This document shows positions 60,998-64,000 of a stretch of DNA of 64,000 bases, in pieces (position 1 is the first letter of the stretch; every line of letters begins with the position of its first letter). The notes beneath the pieces were generated by a model that worked only from the letters and a program-made list of their open reading frames with translations, had not been told where the DNA came from and did no database searches. The stretch comes from Coleofasciculaceae cyanobacterium. Lineage in GTDB: Bacteria; Cyanobacteriota; Cyanobacteriia; Cyanobacteriales; Xenococcaceae. The position numbers were made by a program, and so were the translations under genes. The stretch is from positions 62,001 to 126,000 of the forward strand of contig DATNPK010000108.1 in NCBI GenBank assembly GCA_036703275.1, in the 5' to 3' direction.

Positions 60998-62563
60998 CTA
61001 TTTAGCAAAATTAGCCGCAGGACAACCTACTGCACCCTGTTTAGTAAGTTCCTGAAGATAAAATTTAGTTTCTTTCCCCCAGCCAGCCGAGCTGTACCAA
61101 CGTTCCAGCCAAATTTGAGCATCAATATACATTTCAGAATCAGCAGGTATTTTACAAAGATGTCTGATTGCTTCGAGAACTCTGCTTTGTTTACCCAATT
61201 GCGGAGTCGCTAAAACTCTTAGCTGATTCAAAGCAGCTTCGCAATTATCGGGAAAGTATATTGGTAGCTCTTGCTTATTTTTTTCTAATTGAGATATGAG
61301 ATTTAATGAAGAACCCGCGTTGGCAACACTTAGTTCATCACAAAACTGTCTGAGTTCACCTGTTTCTACTAAAGAGCCAGAAGATGACTGTTGTTCTTGT
61401 TTTGATAGCGATGAATAATAATTATTAATCGTTAAAAATAGAGGTATTAATAAAGCGATCGCAGCTAAAGTTATTATTGAACTTATCTTAGTTAATGGTT
61501 CAGGAGTATTGGTATTTTGTTCGCTCTTAAAGTCATTGGTGCTATTACTGGGGTTAAATTCTATCTTCAAACTATCAGGACTTAAAGCTAATTTTTGAGC
61601 TGAAGTACCAGACTCATACTCAGTGATTGTAGATATTTTATACTCAGGATTTACATTAGTTATGATAGTGTTGTTTGTCTCAAGTTTACTTATTTCTTGA
61701 GAGATAAATTTATGATTGAAAATTTGCTGATAAATTAAATTAGCAACTTTTAGATGGTTATTTTTTTTGACGACTAAACCCAAACTCAACAGTTCGTTTT
61801 GCTCTTTAGTTTGTTGATATTGTTTATTACCTGCAAGTAATATTTTGCGATATTCTTTTAATAACCAAATAGAGTCGCATCTTGAATTTTTGAGAAAATT
61901 CCCTTTGACTACTCTAATATATGCTGCTGCTTTGCTAATTTGCCAGTTCTTAATCAACGATTCTTTAATAAAGCGATCGACTGTATTAATTTCTAATCCA
62001 GTAGGAATATTAAAATTAGAGTTGGCAAATACATAAGAAATAGTTTTAGTCAGCCCAAAATTTCCCCCAGTCCAGGCTAAAATTCTACTTAAAATTAAAG
62101 AATAATTAGCGTATTTTTCTTCCAAATGTAGAGTATCTTGATTATATTGCTCCAGGGACATGAAGGACATTAGCTGAGGTGCTTGAGAGAAACTAGCTAA
62201 AAAAAAATTAATTGTATTTTGCTGAATCCAGCCTTTTTTTACGGCTAAAACTCCAAATTTTTGTTGATTATTTTTCTGCTCTTCAAGTATGGTTTTAATT
62301 TGCTGTTCATTTAGCAAACAGGCTTGGTTTAAATAATATCCTATGGGAAACTGTTGACCTTGAGCAAGAAATATATGCCATTTATTGACAAAAAACTCAA
62401 TAGTTTTAGCTGTTATTCCCTCTTGTAAAACCAGAATTTCTCCTAGCTTCATTTGAGAGTATTTTACTTGAATATCTAAGGCATTTTGCAACTGTTCTTG
62501 AGAAATTAAACCAGCATTTTGTAACAATATTCCCAAAAGCGGTTTGTGATTCTGATTCGACAT
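60998..62563 (-). CDS. GspE N-terminal-domain-like protein with TM and Cys-rich periplasmic tail
   Basis: 521 residues. LGILLQNAGLISQEQLQNALDIQVKYSQMKLGEILVLQEGI near 9-50 and QQKFGVLAVKKGWIQQNTINFFLA near 103-126 resemble the N-terminal domain of type II secretion ATPases (MshEN-like), present twice without the ATPase. A middle helical region leads to one TM helix near 366-388 (IITLAAIALLIPLFLTI). The C-terminal 130 residues hold Cys in LRQFCDEL, FPDNCEAAL, IRHLCKIP and AVGCPAAN, which would form disulfides outside the membrane. I know no function; MshEN domains can bind c-di-GMP, so a link to pili or c-di-GMP is possible. Confidence 0.6.
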   Translation of the reverse strand: MSNQNHKPLLGILLQNAGLISQEQLQNALDIQVKYSQMKLGEILVLQEGITAKTIEFFVNKWHIFLAQGQQFPIGYYLNQACLLNEQQIKTILEEQKNNQQKFGVLAVKKGWIQQNTINFFLASFSQAPQLMSFMSLEQYNQDTLHLEEKYANYSLILSRILAWTGGNFGLTKTISYVFANSNFNIPTGLEINTVDRFIKESLIKNWQISKAAAYIRVVKGNFLKNSRCDSIWLLKEYRKILLAGNKQYQQTKEQNELLSLGLVVKKNNHLKVANLIYQQIFNHKFISQEISKLETNNTIITNVNPEYKISTITEYESGTSAQKLALSPDSLKIEFNPSNSTNDFKSEQNTNTPEPLTKISSIITLAAIALLIPLFLTINNYYSSLSKQEQQSSSGSLVETGELRQFCDELSVANAGSSLNLISQLEKNKQELPIYFPDNCEAALNQLRVLATPQLGKQSRVLEAIRHLCKIPADSEMYIDAQIWLERWYSSAGWGKETKFYLQELTKQGAVGCPAANFAK

Positions 62564-62650
62564 TTTGGATAATACTTTGAAAAAACAAATAATTTTATCG
62601 ATTAATTAATCGTTAACTGTTAACTGCCTAAATCTTGTTAACATATTGAG

Positions 62651-63262
62651 TTATTTAACAGCTACTCCTTGATACATATAGCCGATAACCTTAGGCAATT
62701 TAGGAGCATAAAACTGTTCAGTAATTACATTAGGAAATTTTTTTTGCACTATGTCATTGATTTTGCGATTAAGATGACAACCATCAGCAAGAACCTTTTG
62801 AATTGGCGTTAGCCGATTTTGCCAAACTTGAATCTGAGTTTCACTACTCAAGCCATGTTCAATAAAGTAAAACTTACCTCCTGGCTTTAATACACGATGA
62901 ATTTCAACGATCGCCCGATCGACTAGAGGAATACTACATAGCGTCCAGGTACAGACCACTGAATCAAATGTACTATCTGTCATTGGTAAGCTTTCGCTAT
63001 TTAAAACTTTGTAGTCTACGGTAATCTGGGACTGGTTAATGCGCGATCGCGCCAGCTTCTGCATCCCAGGATTAGGATCGATGGTAGTAATTTTGTTTAC
63101 CTCCTCGGGATAATGAGGTAAATTTAAGCCTGTACCAAAGCCAATCTCTAAGATCTCTCCCGATACATTTGCCAGCAGTTTTTGACGATATTCCCGCAGA
63201 TTTGCGCCAGACATGGAAAAATCGATGCAGTAAGGAACAATTAAATTAGAATAAAAACCCAT
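62651..63262 (-). CDS. SAM-dependent methyltransferase (Methyltransf_11)
   Basis: 203 residues. GEILEIGFGTGLNLPHYP near 34-51 (motif I), ITTIDPNPGMQKLA, LPMTDSTFDSVVCTWTLCSIPLVDRAIVEIHRVLKPGGKFYFIEHGLS near 92-140. The tail VADGCHLNRKINDIVQKKFP is typical of the group related to human METTL7 proteins and UbiE. It probably methylates a small hydrophobic substrate. It is alone on the minus strand, divergent from lpxD with a 116-nt spacer. Confidence 0.85.
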   Translation of the reverse strand: MGFYSNLIVPYCIDFSMSGANLREYRQKLLANVSGEILEIGFGTGLNLPHYPEEVNKITTIDPNPGMQKLARSRINQSQITVDYKVLNSESLPMTDSTFDSVVCTWTLCSIPLVDRAIVEIHRVLKPGGKFYFIEHGLSSETQIQVWQNRLTPIQKVLADGCHLNRKINDIVQKKFPNVITEQFYAPKLPKVIGYMYQGVAVK

Positions 63263-63378
63263 TGTTAAAACTTGTTAATAAATTGATTTAATTAGAATGC
63301 TGTAAATTTTTACCTGCAACTGACAACTGTTTTTAACTTAAAATAAATCTTGCCTGTGTTAGTAAATTACCTTCGGCT

Positions 63379-64000
63379 ATGCAGTTTCAAGAAATCATTA
63401 CCCAGCTCGGCAAGACAGCTAAATTAAATAGTCTGAGCCAAAATCAAAGTTTAAATCCTCAAATTGAGGGAGTTGCAGCCATAGACAAAGCAGACCGTAA
63501 CTCATTAAGCTATGTAGAAGGAGGAAAGTTTGCCGCTGCGATCGCCACAACCCAAGCTGGTGCTTTAATATTACCTCCAGATGAAACTTTGCAAGCACAG
63601 GCTTTAGCTAGAGATATTGCTTGGATTGCTACCTCCAACCCCAGGCTGTTGTTTGCCAGTGTAATTAGCTTATTTTATCAACCCTTTAAACCCTCACCAA
63701 GTATCCATGCCAGCGCAATTATTCATTCTAATACTAGTTTAGGAAAAGATATTTATCTTGGTGCAAATGTAGTAATTCAGCAGGGTGTAACTATTGGCGA
63801 TCGCGTGCAGATTCATCCTAATGTGGTAATTTATCCTGATGTTACTATCGGTAGCGATACTGTTCTTCATGCTAACTGTACGATCCACGAACGAACCCAA
63901 ATTGGCTCTGAGTGCGTAATTCATAGTGGTGCTGCTATTGGCTCAGAAGGCTTTGGCTTTGTGCCGACGGCAACAGGCTGGTACAAAATGGAACAGTCTG
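63379..64000 (+). CDS. lpxD: UDP-3-O-acylglucosamine N-acyltransferase (3' partial)
   Basis: The frame starts at ATG 63379 and is still open at the window end (207 codons seen of a usual 340-350). The N-terminal uridine-binding domain reads MQFQEIITQLGKTAKLNS..IEGVAAIDKADRNSLSYVEGGKFAAAI. From about residue 110 the left-handed beta-helix repeats begin (IHASAIIHSNTSLGKDIYLGANVVIQQGVTIGDRVQIHPNVVI), and GSEGFGFVPTATGWYKM near 190 is the hallmark LpxD loop. It adds the second acyl chain in lipid A synthesis at the plasma membrane. Confidence 0.92.
   Translation, partial: MQFQEIITQLGKTAKLNSLSQNQSLNPQIEGVAAIDKADRNSLSYVEGGKFAAAIATTQAGALILPPDETLQAQALARDIAWIATSNPRLLFASVISLFYQPFKPSPSIHASAIIHSNTSLGKDIYLGANVVIQQGVTIGDRVQIHPNVVIYPDVTIGSDTVLHANCTIHERTQIGSECVIHSGAAIGSEGFGFVPTATGWYKMEQS

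Overview
The window is a piece of a cyanobacterial chromosome, most likely from a large-genome lineage of the Pleurocapsa/Stanieria/Chroococcidiopsis kind. The signs are low GC, very frequent GCGATCGC (HIP1) octamers inside and between genes, heptameric short tandem repeats, two cyanobacterium-typical riboswitches (glutamine and guanidine-I), and families such as DUF4278, DUF2993, KtrA-type RCK proteins and lipopolysaccharide-type LpxD. Genus assignment is inference only.

Positions 1-27.8 kb form one large exopolysaccharide / surface-glycan locus. It holds about fourteen glycosyltransferases (GT2, GT4 and one exostosin-like protein), a NodB-type polysaccharide deacetylase, a Wzc-like chain-length protein whose kinase site has decayed, an odd membrane-anchored receiver protein, an MsbA-like ABC exporter, a Wzy-like polymerase/ligase and secreted clan GH-A hydrolase-like proteins. 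The last part is a duplication (hydrolase gene plus GT4 gene) whose second copy is decaying through nonsense mutations and an IS insertion.

Positions 27.8-30.4 kb are a genetic scrapyard. One IS1-family element lies inside another with an 8-bp target duplication, and both are interrupted by short palindromic repeats. Two broken NADAR-like fragments and another coding remnant follow.

Positions 30.4-43.5 kb carry mostly stand-alone housekeeping or signalling genes: a REC-GAF-GGDEF-EAL protein, an oligopeptide-type binding lipoprotein, a DUF1345 protein, CorA, a stress-protein-like gene, an ABC-2 permease, KtrA, an M61 peptidase, a branched-chain aminotransferase and a bacterial PH-domain protein. 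Between them are a decayed coiled-coil gene and a dense palindromic-repeat cluster (38.84-39.06 kb).

Positions 43.7-46.1 kb encode an MbnP/MbnH 'metallo-mystery pair': a periplasmic copper-binding-type protein with a large Gln/Thr-rich insert, and its di-heme partner. A DUF2993 protein and an SLH lipoprotein follow on the other strand. At 48.5 kb a glutamine riboswitch precedes a DUF4278 (PirA-like) gene, and a small operon of unknown proteins ends in an HNH nuclease.

Positions 50.6-56.3 kb (minus strand) look like a guanidine-utilisation operon. A guanidine-I riboswitch with an overlapping intrinsic terminator leads into a GdmH-type hydrolase, a methyltransferase, a glutathione S-transferase, the HypA/HypB-like nickel chaperones GhaA/GhaB and a sodium:solute symporter that is a candidate guanidine (or product) transporter.

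The right end carries an RND pump, nadA behind a palindromic promoter, a GspE-N-like membrane protein, a methyltransferase and the 5' part of lpxD, which runs off the window. I saw no tRNA, rRNA or CRISPR array.
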